Origin: Nitrospirota bacterium
GTDB taxonomy: Bacteria; Nitrospinota_A; UBA7883; JACRGQ01
Reading direction: 5' to 3'
NCBI GenBank assembly: GCA_024275955.1
Contig: JAJRYD010000053.1
Span: 1 to 51,084 of the forward strand
Length of the DNA stretch: 51,084 nucleotides
The notes under the pieces were generated by a model. The model did not search any database. It was not told the DNA's origin and saw nothing but the letters and a program-made list of their open reading frames with translations. Positions within the stretch are counted from its first letter, which is position 1. The number at the start of each line of letters is the position of its first letter. Shown piece after piece: positions 35,170-44,910 of this stretch. The position numbers were made by a program, and so were the translations under genes.

Positions 35170-36989
35170 GCTACGGTAACAGATTTGGCCAAGGCTCTCG
35201 GCTTATCCACGTTGCGGCCAAGAGTGGTGGCGACAAAATACGAATAGAGCTGGCCTGCTACCAGCATTAAGATCGGCGCTATGAAAGGATTGGTTTTGGG
35301 AAGTTGTAGCTGGTCGTCAAGCAACCCCGACTTGGCAAGCGAATCCGAAGAATGGAAAGCGGCTACCGTGCCTCCTCTAGCCTTTATCTCCTCTATGGCG
35401 CTTATGGTAAGTTTATATATCTCCTTTTCCGCGACAGGCGGAACAAACACCATCGACCGTATTTTTTCGTCTATCAGCGCAATCGTGCCATGCTTCAAAA
35501 AACCGGCCGGCATCCCCTCGGCATGATGGTACGCAACCTCTTTAACTTTTAGGGCGGTTTCCAAAGCGACAGGGTAGTAAACGCCCCTTCCAAGATAAAG
35601 CCATCTATCATAATCGGCCTGTCTATTGGCAAGAGAATGCACAAACCCTGAATGTTCATTAAGAAAATCGGAAACTGCTTTTGGTAAAGATTTAAGATGC
35701 TTTAACAGCTCCTTTTTCTTGGCTAAGGTAATCTTTTTGGATAGAACCCCCGCCTCTATAGCTACCCTTATAAGCGTGGCCATCTGGGCGGTAGCGACTT
35801 TGGTGCTAACGACGCAAATTTCCGGGCCGGTACCTTGCATTATTACAGAATCAACAAGCCTCGACATCGAAGAGCCTACCACGTTGACTATAGCGGCTGT
35901 TTTTGCTCCGTTCTTTTTTGCGTACCGAAGGCCACGCAAAGTATCGTAAGTCTCGCCAGACTGCGAGATAGCGATAACATAGTCTCCCTTTTTTATCGGA
36001 ACAGCTTCAAGAGCCTCATCGGAGCTGACGGCATAAGCCATTACCCCTGCCGTAGAGGCAAGGTAATACTGCCCCACCAAAGCCGAATAGTATGTCGTGC
36101 CGACACCCATCAGATATATATTGTCGGCATCAAGCATGGCAGAGGCTATCGCTTTTATCTCTGGTTCCGGTATTTCCAGAACATTGCTTATCGTATCAGA
36201 CTGCTCGTGTATCTCCTTTAGCATGTAGTGAGGAAAACCGCCCTTCTGGGCCATCTCCTTATCCCACTCTATGACGGTTATGCTTTTCGAGATGTAATCG
36301 CCGTCTTTTATTTTCTTTACGGAATAGCTCTCGTTCGAAACGACGGCGTACTCCCCGTCATCCAGAACAACGGCGTTCTTGGTAAACTCTATGAAGGCGT
36401 TAAAATCGGAGCCTATATAATTTTCGTTTTCCCCTACCCCTATAATGAGAGGGCTTTCGTGCCTACCGCAAAAAATTTTGCCGGGAGTATCGCCAGATAC
36501 CATAGCGATAGCAAACGTTCCGTCTAGCTTATGAAGGGCGGAAACAAAGGCATCTTCCAAATCCAATCCGTGTCTTTTGATTCCGTCTTCTATAATGTGC
36601 GCGACAACCTCAGAGTCGGTTTCGGAGATGAACGAATGGCCGGCTTGCAAAAGTTCTTTTTTAAGCTTGAGATGGTTATTTATAATTCCGTTATGAACAA
36701 CAGCTATCTTGCCTTCGCAACAGCTATGCGGATGGGCGTTGGGCTTGGTCACTCTGCCATGCGTGGCCCATCTCGTATGAGCTATCCCTGTCAGCCCAGA
36801 AACATCGGAGAACGCCTCCTTCTCCGCGACATCATTAACGTAGCCTATATTTTTTTTAACAACCGTGCCGGCTCCATTGACAATCGCGATACCGCAGGAA
36901 TCGTAGCCGCGGTACTCAAGGTTGCGGATGCTGTCTTTAAGTTTTAGCGATACATCTTCGGCGGAGACTACCCCGCTGATACCGCACAT
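35166..36989 (-). CDS. glmS: Glucosamine-6-phosphate synthase, Cys form (copy 1)
   Basis: Makes GlcN-6-P from fructose-6-P and glutamine. 607 residues. The Ntn glutaminase domain starts with MCGISG, so the nucleophile Cys is present, and has HTRWATHG, HNGI and ETDSE. The two SIS domains have GVGTTYYSA, ISQSGETYDT and STKVATAQ. The isomerase site has ALKVKEVAYHHAEG, LKHG and the C-terminal ALAKSVTVA. It appears fully active. No glmS ribozyme is seen before it. It overlaps the GlmU-like gene by one base (TAATG). Confidence 0.95.
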   Translation of the reverse strand: MCGISGVVSAEDVSLKLKDSIRNLEYRGYDSCGIAIVNGAGTVVKKNIGYVNDVAEKEAFSDVSGLTGIAHTRWATHGRVTKPNAHPHSCCEGKIAVVHNGIINNHLKLKKELLQAGHSFISETDSEVVAHIIEDGIKRHGLDLEDAFVSALHKLDGTFAIAMVSGDTPGKIFCGRHESPLIIGVGENENYIGSDFNAFIEFTKNAVVLDDGEYAVVSNESYSVKKIKDGDYISKSITVIEWDKEMAQKGGFPHYMLKEIHEQSDTISNVLEIPEPEIKAIASAMLDADNIYLMGVGTTYYSALVGQYYLASTAGVMAYAVSSDEALEAVPIKKGDYVIAISQSGETYDTLRGLRYAKKNGAKTAAIVNVVGSSMSRLVDSVIMQGTGPEICVVSTKVATAQMATLIRVAIEAGVLSKKITLAKKKELLKHLKSLPKAVSDFLNEHSGFVHSLANRQADYDRWLYLGRGVYYPVALETALKVKEVAYHHAEGMPAGFLKHGTIALIDEKIRSMVFVPPVAEKEIYKLTISAIEEIKARGGTVAAFHSSDSLAKSGLLDDQLQLPKTNPFIAPILMLVAGQLYSYFVATTLGRNVDKPRALAKSVTVA

Positions 36990-38200
36990 TATCTAGAGCC
37001 TTTGGGATAGGTATAGTGATTGGGAATCATTACGCCCGGCTTGATTACCGATCCCGCGCAGATATTATGCCCGCTTCCAAGAACCGAACCATCCCCTATA
37101 AAAGCTCCCAGTTTCTCCATGCCGCTGTCTACTAAAGAACCGTTAGCCTTCACCTTTATGCTGGAACCGTCCATATTCTGGTTTATCGTCATAGTCCCAG
37201 AACCTATGTCAACATCCTTGCCAACCACCGAATCGCCGACATAGGAAAGACGGCCGACGCGCGAATGACCAAAAAACACACAGTTCTTCAGCTCCACGCC
37301 AAAACCTATCACCGAGTTGGGACCAAGAGAGCTGTATTTTCGGATGAGAACATTGTTGCCTATATAGCTTCCTTTGCCGATAAACGAAGGCCCCTGTATA
37401 ATGGCGCCGGATCTTATTTCGACGCCTTCTTCAATATGCACAGGCCCTTTTATCTTGGCATCTTTTACAGATATATCTTTGTGTACCGAAGAGCTGTTCC
37501 ATGTGTCCATTATTATTCTATTGGCATTTAGGATGTCCCACGGATATCCGATATCTACCCATCCCTTTTCCCATATAGATGCCTTCATACCTTCACTTTT
37601 AATCAGCTTGGCAAACGCCTTAACCATATCTCCCTTCGCTTTTTCAAGAATGGCGAAAAAACTGTACGGCAAAACATAAATCCCGGCAAGGACGTAGTTG
37701 CCGGTGTTCTTCTTCGTCGGCTTTTCGACAATTTTCGTAATACTCATGCTCTTATCAAGATAAACATTGCCAAAAGATGGTGAAGCGGACGGCGGTAGCA
37801 CTATCCCCGCGGTAGGAGAACCAGAGTAGCCAAAAGTCTGCAATACCGAAGAAATAATATTTTCATCGGTAACGACATCCGAATATATGAGAATGAAATG
37901 TTCCCCGGGCGAAAAGCTTTGACGGGCAAGCAGTACCGCCTTACCTATTCCATCCTGTTTTTTCTGGGAAATATAATTTATGTTAACGCCGATACTTTCT
38001 CCACTGCCGAAATATTCTCGAATCGTGTCGCCATGAGGCCCCCTAATAAGCGAGACATCGCTAAAACCAGACCCCCGAAGCATCTGAAAAGTGCGGTGAA
38101 GAATAGGTCTGCCGGCGACATGGAGCATCGGCTTTGGTCTTGTAATGGAAAACGGGGCCATATCTTTCCCGCCGCCAGCCGCTAAAATTAATGCTTTCAT
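36989..38200 (-). CDS. GlmU-like nucleotidyltransferase/beta-helix fusion with altered active sites
   Basis: 403 residues: a sugar-1-phosphate nucleotidyltransferase domain (1-240) and a left-handed beta-helix (about 250-400), the layout of archaeal ST0452. The N-terminal signature reads LAAGGGKDMAPFSITRPKPM: the usual Arg after GxGT is Asp13 here, though RPKP Lys remains. Later VEKP and WVDIGYPWDIL are kept, while the Asn before AGIYV is Leu. In the beta-helix the catalytic His before LSY is Arg317 (GRLSYVGD). Either activity may be lost, making this a regulatory or structural subunit, or its substrate differs. It sits between the two glmS genes. Confidence 0.8.
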   Translation of the reverse strand: MKALILAAGGGKDMAPFSITRPKPMLHVAGRPILHRTFQMLRGSGFSDVSLIRGPHGDTIREYFGSGESIGVNINYISQKKQDGIGKAVLLARQSFSPGEHFILIYSDVVTDENIISSVLQTFGYSGSPTAGIVLPPSASPSFGNVYLDKSMSITKIVEKPTKKNTGNYVLAGIYVLPYSFFAILEKAKGDMVKAFAKLIKSEGMKASIWEKGWVDIGYPWDILNANRIIMDTWNSSSVHKDISVKDAKIKGPVHIEEGVEIRSGAIIQGPSFIGKGSYIGNNVLIRKYSSLGPNSVIGFGVELKNCVFFGHSRVGRLSYVGDSVVGKDVDIGSGTMTINQNMDGSSIKVKANGSLVDSGMEKLGAFIGDGSVLGSGHNICAGSVIKPGVMIPNHYTYPKGSR

Positions 38201-38225
38201 TTCAGTCCAGTTCCTTAGATACGCG

Positions 38226-40040
38226 TCACACGGTGACGCTTTTTGCTATATTGCGTGGACGGTCAACGTCCTTCCTGTTATATAACCCTAGATAGTATAT
38301 AAAAAGCTGGGCCGGAGCAATCGCCAACATCGGCGATAGACGGCCATCTGTTGATGGAACAGTAATAAGGTTGTCACAATGCTCTGCCACCTCGACGATG
38401 CCTTCGCGCCCAATCGCTATTAGTTCCGCGCCCCTTGCTTTAAGCTCGTCCATATCCTCTAAAAGCTGACCTATCATAAACCCATGATTGGCGAAAAACA
38501 TTATCGGGCTACCCTTTTCTATAAGGCTTATCGAGCCATGTTTTATCTCGCCGGCAAGAAGCCCTTCGCCATGACCGTTCGCTACCTCCTTCATTAGAAG
38601 GGCGGAGTAAAGAGCAACAGGGTACAAAAGCCCCCTTCCTACATAAAAAAACGAACGGTGCGTGAAACACTTTTCCGCCAAACGCCTAAGCAGTGTTTCC
38701 TCCGCGATGGTAATCTCCATCTTTTCTGGAATGCTTCTTATGTCGTCAATCAATTTTTGCTGGTCATCCACGCTCAGGTTGCCGTTTTCCTTCCCGAGAT
38801 GGAAAGCAAGCAGTACAAGCGCCATCATGGTCGCGCTAAAAGTTTTGCTGGAGACAACGGAAACCTCCGGCCCTGCCTGTGTTATTAAAGGGTAATGAGC
38901 AAGGCGAGCTAGTGAGCTGGATTCGTTGTTTGTAATAGACATAAGCTTCGCGCCGGCTTTTACAACAATTCTGGCCGACTCTATGGTGTCAAGCGATTCG
39001 CCGGACTGCGAAATGGCAACATAAAGCGCGTCTTTTTCTACCATTCCCATTCCATAACGATACTCCGAAGCAACCTTGCTTGTATTCGAAACTCCCGCTA
39101 TTGATTCGCAAAGCATCTGCCCTATATTCGCGGCATAGTAAGAAGAACCGCTTCCGAAATAGATAACCCTCTCCGGCTTGCCGACATCTGGAAAAGAAAA
39201 ATCATCGGGCGTGATATGTTCGGCAGAGATAGGAAGCGACTTGGCTACAGTCTCTCTCACCGCGCGGGGAGACTCCACTATCTCCTTTAAAAGAAAATGA
39301 CGGTATCCCCTTTTTTCCGAGCTTATCGCGCCCCACGATATTTTCTGCGGTAAATTTTCCAGATCGTTCCCATCGAAATCAATAAGCTGTACGCCTTCAT
39401 GCGAAAGCACCGCTATCTCGCCGTCGCGTAAAAAAACAACCCTGTCGGTATAAGGTGCCAGCGCCGTCGCGTCCGACGCTACTATCTGCTCTCCCTCGCC
39501 AAGCCCTACGACAAGAGGATTGCCTTTTCTAACCGCGACAAGAGTGTCTGGATCATCTGCGGATATCACGCAAAAGGTAGCACCCCCTTCCAGCTCTTTG
39601 ACTGCCGAAAGAACCGAGTCAAGCAGATTTCCCTTCCAGTTAAGGTTTATAAGATGTGGAATTATCTCCGAGTCGGTATCGGATTTGCACTTTATCCCGC
39701 TCTTCTTAAGCTCCGCCCTGTGCCTAGCGGCATTTTTCAATATCCCATTATGCACAACGGCAGTGGAGCCAACAACAAGCGGATGAGCGTTTTTTATAGT
39801 CACCTTGCCGTGCGTGGCCCAGCGGGTATGTCCTATGCCTATCTTGCCGTCAAGCTCCTTACTGGAAATCTTTTCGGCGAGGTTAACAGGCCTTCCGATA
39901 GTTTTAAAAACCTTTAGCGCGCCGCCGGAGATTATGCCAAGACCGGCAGAATCGTAACCACGGTATTCAAGCCTTTCAAGCGAATCAAGTATCACAGGCT
40001 TTGCTTCCTGCCGTCCTATATACCCAACTAGACCCGACAT
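38226..40040 (-). CDS. GlmS paralogue with Ser in place of the glutaminase Cys (copy 2)
   Basis: 604 residues, aligned end to end with GlmS. It begins MSGLVGYIG: the nucleophile Cys is Ser, read directly from codon TCG at 40037-40035. Other glutamine-site residues remain (EYRGYDS, HTRWATHG, HNGI, SDTDSE), so glutamine could still be bound. The SIS domains keep GSGSSYYAA, ISQSGESLDT, SSKTFSAT, LAGEIKHG and IAKSVTV, but the Lys equivalent to E. coli K485 is Leu482 (ALLMKE). Such a protein may isomerise without glutaminase, use ammonia, or sense glutamine and control copy 1. It overlaps the glmU N-domain gene by 13 bases. It looks intact and conserved, not decayed. Confidence 0.88.
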   Translation of the reverse strand: MSGLVGYIGRQEAKPVILDSLERLEYRGYDSAGLGIISGGALKVFKTIGRPVNLAEKISSKELDGKIGIGHTRWATHGKVTIKNAHPLVVGSTAVVHNGILKNAARHRAELKKSGIKCKSDTDSEIIPHLINLNWKGNLLDSVLSAVKELEGGATFCVISADDPDTLVAVRKGNPLVVGLGEGEQIVASDATALAPYTDRVVFLRDGEIAVLSHEGVQLIDFDGNDLENLPQKISWGAISSEKRGYRHFLLKEIVESPRAVRETVAKSLPISAEHITPDDFSFPDVGKPERVIYFGSGSSYYAANIGQMLCESIAGVSNTSKVASEYRYGMGMVEKDALYVAISQSGESLDTIESARIVVKAGAKLMSITNNESSSLARLAHYPLITQAGPEVSVVSSKTFSATMMALVLLAFHLGKENGNLSVDDQQKLIDDIRSIPEKMEITIAEETLLRRLAEKCFTHRSFFYVGRGLLYPVALYSALLMKEVANGHGEGLLAGEIKHGSISLIEKGSPIMFFANHGFMIGQLLEDMDELKARGAELIAIGREGIVEVAEHCDNLITVPSTDGRLSPMLAIAPAQLFIYYLGLYNRKDVDRPRNIAKSVTV

Positions 40041-40801
40041 GCTCTTCCCTTTTTTTCTTCTAAAATCTTCAAAATATTTTCAAGCTTTTTTAAATCTTCC
40101 GGCCGGTTTACTCCGTGTATCTCCAACGGGTCATCAAGCTTTAAGGCCAAAACTTTTCTGCCGGCAGATACAGCTATCCCGATAAGGTCGGGCAGGTACT
40201 CCTCACCTTGAGCGTTATCGCGCGAGACCTCCCCAAGCAGTCCAAAAAGAAATTCCGAATCAAAAACATATATACCGCCGTTTATCTCTTTTATCTTTTT
40301 CTGTTCGTTATTCGCGTCTTTGTCTTCAATGTTTTGAAGAACATTGCCAGAAGAGTCTCTTATTATCCTTCCATAACCGGCTGGCTCGTCCATATCAACA
40401 CTTAAGAGAGTTATAGACGCGTTTCCCTCTATATGTGCCTTAAGCATTTTCGCTAATGTAGCAGGTTTTGTTAAAGGAACGTCTCCGCATAAAATAAAAA
40501 CGGAACCGCAAAAGCTTTTAAGCTCCGGCCCAGCCTGCTTAACGGCATGCGCCGTGCCGAGCTGTTCCTTTTGCAAAACGAACGAAAGGCTCTTTTCACT
40601 TTTTAGCTCTTCTTTTACCATCTTTGCGCCATGACCAACGACAACCACAATTTTTTCAGGGTTGACGGTTTTAGCAGAATCGACCACCAGCCTTATAAGC
40701 GATTCGCCGCGCAAATGGTGCAGTACCTTTGGGGTATCGGATTCCATCCTCTTCCCCTCCCCCGCGGCGAGCAGTACCACCGCTGTTTTACCCCTATCCA
40801 T
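40028..40801 (-). CDS. UDP-GlcNAc pyrophosphorylase, stand-alone GlmU N-domain
   Basis: 257 residues, equal to the first half of GlmU only. The signature LAAGEGKRMESDTPKVLH has the Arg and Lys needed; LQKEQLGTAHAVKQA, LCGDVPL, GYGRIIRD and EINGGIYVF are all GlmU-like. It should join GlcNAc-1-P and UTP. The acetyltransferase half is missing and is probably supplied by the beta-helix protein at 32475. ATG 40801 is 76 bases after the phosphatase stop. Confidence 0.88.
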   Translation of the reverse strand: MDRGKTAVVLLAAGEGKRMESDTPKVLHHLRGESLIRLVVDSAKTVNPEKIVVVVGHGAKMVKEELKSEKSLSFVLQKEQLGTAHAVKQAGPELKSFCGSVFILCGDVPLTKPATLAKMLKAHIEGNASITLLSVDMDEPAGYGRIIRDSSGNVLQNIEDKDANNEQKKIKEINGGIYVFDSEFLFGLLGEVSRDNAQGEEYLPDLIGIAVSAGRKVLALKLDDPLEIHGVNRPEDLKKLENILKILEEKKGRACRV

Positions 40802-40877
40802 GGCAACTATATTAGCAGAATTGCGGAGCGAAGGTTTCTACTTGTAAATAAACTAAAAAAAGAGAGCGGAGGCGATA

Positions 40878-41351
40878 TTAATTGTCTATTACAAACCGTT
40901 CCTGAAGCTCGCCCTGTATAGCGCCCGGCAGATAGGAGCGCACCCATCTAATAGCCTCCTGACCGGAGACCCCAAGCTCTCTTTTAGCCATTACTCCAAG
41001 AAAAAGGCCGGCGCGCCCAACCCCGGCGTGGCAATGCACCGCGACATTACTGCCTCCTTTAGCAAGCTCTATAGCTTTCTCGATTACCGGCTCAAAATCG
41101 GCCAACGAAGGAACACTAAAATCTCGTATCGGGAGGTGGAGGACATGATACCCGTCGTCTATGTAGATTTTTTTCAGGTCTCGTCCGGTAGACTCTTTGT
41201 ACTCAGACTCCCCGTTAAGCAAAACTATTACATCTATGCCGGCTTCCCTGTATTCGGAATAGACAGTACCATCTATATCGAAATAGCCGAACGGCATAGG
41301 GCTTCTATAAACTTTGCCCGGGAAACCGAAAGGAAGTTCCGTAATGCCCAT
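40878..41351 (-). CDS. Dual-specificity/tyrosine-type protein phosphatase
   Basis: 157 residues from ATG 41351. The catalytic HCxxGxxR loop is HCHAGVGRAG with Cys nucleophile and Arg; a general-acid Asp is likely in LPIRDFSVP. I use ATG 41351 because it lies 10 bases after the murA stop; ATG 41393 would overlap murA by 32 bases. The enzyme could act on a phosphoprotein of the wall pathway; position between murA and glmU/glmS genes suggests control of precursor flow, but that is inference. Confidence 0.82.
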   Translation of the reverse strand: MGITELPFGFPGKVYRSPMPFGYFDIDGTVYSEYREAGIDVIVLLNGESEYKESTGRDLKKIYIDDGYHVLHLPIRDFSVPSLADFEPVIEKAIELAKGGSNVAVHCHAGVGRAGLFLGVMAKRELGVSGQEAIRWVRSYLPGAIQGELQERFVIDN

Positions 41352-41361
41352 GAAGCCTGCT

Positions 41362-42621
41362 TTAGCCGGATACCCTTTTAATATCGGCGCCAACCTTTTG
41401 GAGCTTTTCCTCTATTCTTTGGTAGCCTCTATCAAGATGATAAACTCTGCGAAGTTCCGTTATGCCATCGGCTACCAGTCCGGCGACGACAAGCGACGCG
41501 CTCGCGCGAAGGTCGGTCGCCATTACACTGGCACCATAGATAGATATCTTCCCTCTTACAAAAGCGTTTTTATCTTTTAAGGTTATATCGGCCCCCATAC
41601 GCCTCATTTCTGCTACATGCATATAGCGGTTTTCAAAAATCGTTTCGGTGATAACGGACGGGCCATCGGCAATGCTCATTACCGCCATAAGCTGAGCCTG
41701 CATATCTGTCGGAAACCCCGGATGCGGGGCTGTTTCTATGTCTACCGGCAATGGCCGTTTCGGCCCTTTTATTTCGACCCAGTCATCGCCTTCGGAAATT
41801 TCGCATCCGGTCTCTTTAAGTTTTTCCGTTACCACTTCCATATCTCTTGGAGCGCATCCGGTCAGCTTAAGATGTCCGCCGGTAATAGCGGCGGCGGCGA
41901 GAAAAGTTCCAGCCTCCACTCTGTCTGGCATTATGCCTATATCAACCGGCTTGAGTTCGCTACCGCCGTTTATTATTATTCGATGCGTGCCGGCTCCCTT
42001 TATATCGGCTCCCATTTTGTTGAGCATTTTGGCAAGGAAAACCAGTTCCGGCTCTCGCGCACAATTTTCAAGAACCGTTTCGCCCTTCGCGGCGGTAGCC
42101 GCCATCATAACGTTGGCGGTGCCTGTTACTGTTACTATATCGAAAACTATTTTGGCTCCATGAAGTCCGTCCGGTGTCTCGGCGTTGACATATCCATGCT
42201 CCAGCTTTATTTTGGCACCTAGCGCTTCGAATCCTTTAAGGTGCAGATTGATGGGGCGTTCGCCTATGGCGCATCCGCCCGGCAATGATATTTTCGCCTT
42301 GCCACTCCTTGCGAGCAGAGGGCCAAGCACAAGAACAGATGCACGCATAGTCCGCACCAAGTCGTAGGAGGCGACAACATCGGAAAGCTTTTCCGTGTTA
42401 ACCGTATAAACATTCGGCAAGCTCTTGCTTATTACGGCGCCGAACTCTTTTAGAAGCGATACCGTAGTATTGATATCAACAAGATCCGGCACGGAGGAAA
42501 GCCTAAACTCGCCAGGGCAAAGAAGCGTCGCCGCGAACGCCGGAAGAGCGGCATTCTTGGCTCCGGCAATAGGTATCTCGCCTTCAAGAGAGTTGCCGCC
42601 GGTAATTACAATCTTATCCAA
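41362..42621 (-). CDS. murA: UDP-GlcNAc enolpyruvyl transferase MurA
   Basis: First committed step of peptidoglycan synthesis, 419 residues. Visible: GAKNAALP near residue 20 with the active Lys, RTMRASVLVLGPLLAR, and LPGGCAIGERPINLH with the Cys that fosfomycin attacks. PHPGFPTDMQAQL and LRASASLVVAGL complete the active site. It uses the UDP-GlcNAc made by the genes downstream. It abuts prmC. Confidence 0.97.
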   Translation of the reverse strand: MDKIVITGGNSLEGEIPIAGAKNAALPAFAATLLCPGEFRLSSVPDLVDINTTVSLLKEFGAVISKSLPNVYTVNTEKLSDVVASYDLVRTMRASVLVLGPLLARSGKAKISLPGGCAIGERPINLHLKGFEALGAKIKLEHGYVNAETPDGLHGAKIVFDIVTVTGTANVMMAATAAKGETVLENCAREPELVFLAKMLNKMGADIKGAGTHRIIINGGSELKPVDIGIMPDRVEAGTFLAAAAITGGHLKLTGCAPRDMEVVTEKLKETGCEISEGDDWVEIKGPKRPLPVDIETAPHPGFPTDMQAQLMAVMSIADGPSVITETIFENRYMHVAEMRRMGADITLKDKNAFVRGKISIYGASVMATDLRASASLVVAGLVADGITELRRVYHLDRGYQRIEEKLQKVGADIKRVSG

Positions 42622-43479
42622 CTACTTAAGCTCCGCGATTAGCATCCTCGGCATACCGCGCATATCATTTTTAAACGACACCCTCTTCCATATAGCACTA
42701 TCCACCACAGATTCTATCCTACCCTTTTGGTCAAAACCTATCTCGCAAAAAAGCATGCCTCCCTTCTTAAGGCGAGCCGGCGCTCCAGCCAACAGCTTTT
42801 CTAAAACCGCAAGACCATCGTTCTCTGCAAAAAGAGCGTGGTGCGGTTCAAATCCTTTCACGTCAACCGGAAGCGATTTTTTCTCCTTTAGAGATATATA
42901 TGGCGGGTTAGAAATGATAACATCAAAAAAAGCTCCATCCAGCCCATCAAAAATATCTGCTTCAAGAAGCTTTACATTTTCCGCGCCGAGGCTTACGGCA
43001 TTGCGGTAAGTAACTTCCAACGCCTCGGCAGATATATCTGTGGCGGTAATCTTCCATTCCGGCCGTTCGAGCGCCAGCGATAAGGCGATACAGCCGGAAC
43101 CTGTGCCGACATCGAGCAGTTCGATACTCTCTTTGTCGAACTTTTTCAGCACCAGCTCAACCAGCTCCTCCGTTTCGGGACGCGGTATAAGTACAGACCT
43201 GTCCACTTCAAACACAGATTTATAGAAATCTCTTTTGCCTGTCATGTAGGAAATCGGTTCAAAGTTTTTTCTTCTTTCAATTAGGCCGATAAACCTTTCC
43301 ACTTCATCAGGGGAAATATCTATCGTCGGAGTGAGTAAAATTTTCTCCCTTTCTACCCCCTTCGCAAACGCCAGAAGAACTTCGGCATCTAGCCTTGGGC
43401 TATCCGAACTTTTGGAAAGGGTTCCAGCGCCCTCTCTTATAAGCTCTTTAATGGAAGCTCTGCCGGCTGTTTTAGCCAC
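42622..43479 (-). CDS. prmC: Release-factor glutamine methyltransferase PrmC
   Basis: Methylates the GGQ Gln of release factors. 285 residues: SAM site LLDVGTGSGCIALSLA and the catalytic NPPYISL. It overlaps prfA by 8 bases, the usual pairing of methylase and substrate. Confidence 0.96.
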   Translation of the reverse strand: MAKTAGRASIKELIREGAGTLSKSSDSPRLDAEVLLAFAKGVEREKILLTPTIDISPDEVERFIGLIERRKNFEPISYMTGKRDFYKSVFEVDRSVLIPRPETEELVELVLKKFDKESIELLDVGTGSGCIALSLALERPEWKITATDISAEALEVTYRNAVSLGAENVKLLEADIFDGLDGAFFDVIISNPPYISLKEKKSLPVDVKGFEPHHALFAENDGLAVLEKLLAGAPARLKKGGMLFCEIGFDQKGRIESVVDSAIWKRVSFKNDMRGMPRMLIAELK

Positions 43480-44557
43480 TGCTTTTACTCTCGGCGTTTG
43501 CCAGCATAGCCTTTGCGTTTGCCGCTCGTCTCAGGCTGTCAACCAGTTCGTCCAGCTCTCCCAGCATAGTAGAAGCTAAACTGTAAAGGGTAAGGTTTAT
43601 CCTATGGTCGGTAACGCGCCCTTGCGGGAAGTTGTACGTTCTTATCCGCTCGCTTCTATCGCCGGAGCCAACCATATCTTTCCTGTCGGCATCCTGCTTG
43701 CTTTTTTCTATGTCGTTAAAATGTTTCTGCACGCGGGAAAGGAGAACCTTCATCGCCTTTGCCCTGTTTTTCATCTGCGATTTTTCGTCCTGCATCGACA
43801 CTGTTATTCCGGTAGGGATATGCGTCATCCTTACCGCCGAGTCGGTAGTATTTACCGACTGCCCGCCGGGACCGCTTGAACGGTATATATCTATTTTTAT
43901 ATCCGACATATCTAGATGCACCTCCGACTCTTTTGCTTCCGGCAAAACCGCTACAGTTATGGCAGAGGTATGCACCCTTCCTTGAGTTTCGGTCTTCGGT
44001 ACGCGCTGAACCCTATGGACGCCGCTCTCATAGCGGAAAAGGCCGTAAGCATTCTTCCCTGCAACAGACGCTATAACCTCTTTAAGGCCGCCGGCCGACG
44101 CTTCGCTTAAGGAAAGCGTCTCCATTTCCAGCCCCTTAGAAAGAGCGTAGCGCTCATACATCTGAAAAATATCAAGAACAAAAAGTGAAGCTTCTTCCCC
44201 GCCGGTGCCGGCTCTTATCTCTATAATGGAACTCTTTTCGTCATCGGGATCTTTTGGTATAAGCAAAACTTTTAGTTCTTCCTCAAGCCTGTCTATCTTT
44301 TCTTTAAGCTCATCGTTTTCCTCTCGCGCTAGCTCGCAAAGCTCAGGGTCGGAGCCGTCGTTAATTATTGAAAGATTTTCGTCGAAGGCATCTTTTGCTT
44401 TTTGATATTTGCCATAAACTGCTACCAGCTCGTGCAGGTTCGACTGCTCTTTGCCGAGGCTCTTAAAACGTTCCTGATCGGAAATAACTTCCGGCTTGCA
44501 AAGCAGTTCGCTTATCTCCTGATAACGTTTTTCTATATCTTTAAGTTTTTCGAACAT
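43472..44557 (-). CDS. prfA: Peptide chain release factor 1
   Basis: Reads UAG and UAA stops. 361 residues with the GGQ motif (SSGPGGQSVNTTDSAVRMTH) and an anticodon-like loop near GVHRVQRVPKTE...RVHTSA. The ATG at 44557 has only a weak GGG as ribosome site. A tiny ORF with a good site ends 13 bases before it (44571-44627), so translation may be coupled. Confidence 0.96.
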   Translation of the reverse strand: MFEKLKDIEKRYQEISELLCKPEVISDQERFKSLGKEQSNLHELVAVYGKYQKAKDAFDENLSIINDGSDPELCELAREENDELKEKIDRLEEELKVLLIPKDPDDEKSSIIEIRAGTGGEEASLFVLDIFQMYERYALSKGLEMETLSLSEASAGGLKEVIASVAGKNAYGLFRYESGVHRVQRVPKTETQGRVHTSAITVAVLPEAKESEVHLDMSDIKIDIYRSSGPGGQSVNTTDSAVRMTHIPTGITVSMQDEKSQMKNRAKAMKVLLSRVQKHFNDIEKSKQDADRKDMVGSGDRSERIRTYNFPQGRVTDHRINLTLYSLASTMLGELDELVDSLRRAANAKAMLANAESKSSG

Positions 44558-44570
44558 GAAAAAAGCCCAG

Positions 44571-44627
44571 CTAGAAGGGGTGGTTGTTGAGCCTGTGGGA
44601 GGGCTTGTCTGAATAACCGATGCGCAT
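44571..44627 (-). CDS. Putative 18-residue leader peptide upstream of prfA
   Basis: ATG 44627 has GGGAG five bases upstream and encodes MRIGYSDKPSHRLNNHPF, stopping at TAG (44573-44571) followed by C. UAG is read only by RF1, the product of the next gene, and UAG-C is a weak stop context. AAGCCC and GGGCTT (plus T run) flank the second half and could form a weak terminator. Coding status is unproven. Confidence 0.35.
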   Translation of the reverse strand: MRIGYSDKPSHRLNNHPF

Positions 44628-44682
44628 AGCTTCTCCCAACTCTAAAAATGACGGGAAGCTTTAAAAACCTCCCAAAGCAAAA

Positions 44683-44898
44683 CTATTTGGATGCCGCCGC
44701 CTTTTTCGCCTGCCTTTGGCGGAACTTCTCCACACGTCCGGCGGTATCTACAAGCTTTTGCGTGCCTGTATAAAAAGGATGGCATTTCGAGCAGATATCT
44801 ACTTTTATTTCGGCGGTGACAGCTTTTGTTTCCAACACATGCCCGCAACCGCAAATAATCTTCGCGTCAACATATTCTGGATGAATTCCCTTTTTCAT
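44683..44898 (-). CDS. rpmE: 50S ribosomal protein L31, zinc form
   Basis: 71 residues, [25 protein letters not shown] with CxC, then [12 protein letters not shown] with CxxC: the four-Cys zinc type. It lies 12 bases after rho, a common pairing. Confidence 0.96.
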   Translation of the reverse strand: MKKGIHPEYVDAKIICGCGHVLETKAVTAEIKVDICSKCHPFYTGTQKLVDTAGRVEKFRQRQAKKAAASK

Positions 44899-44910
44899 TT
44901 TCTCTCCCTT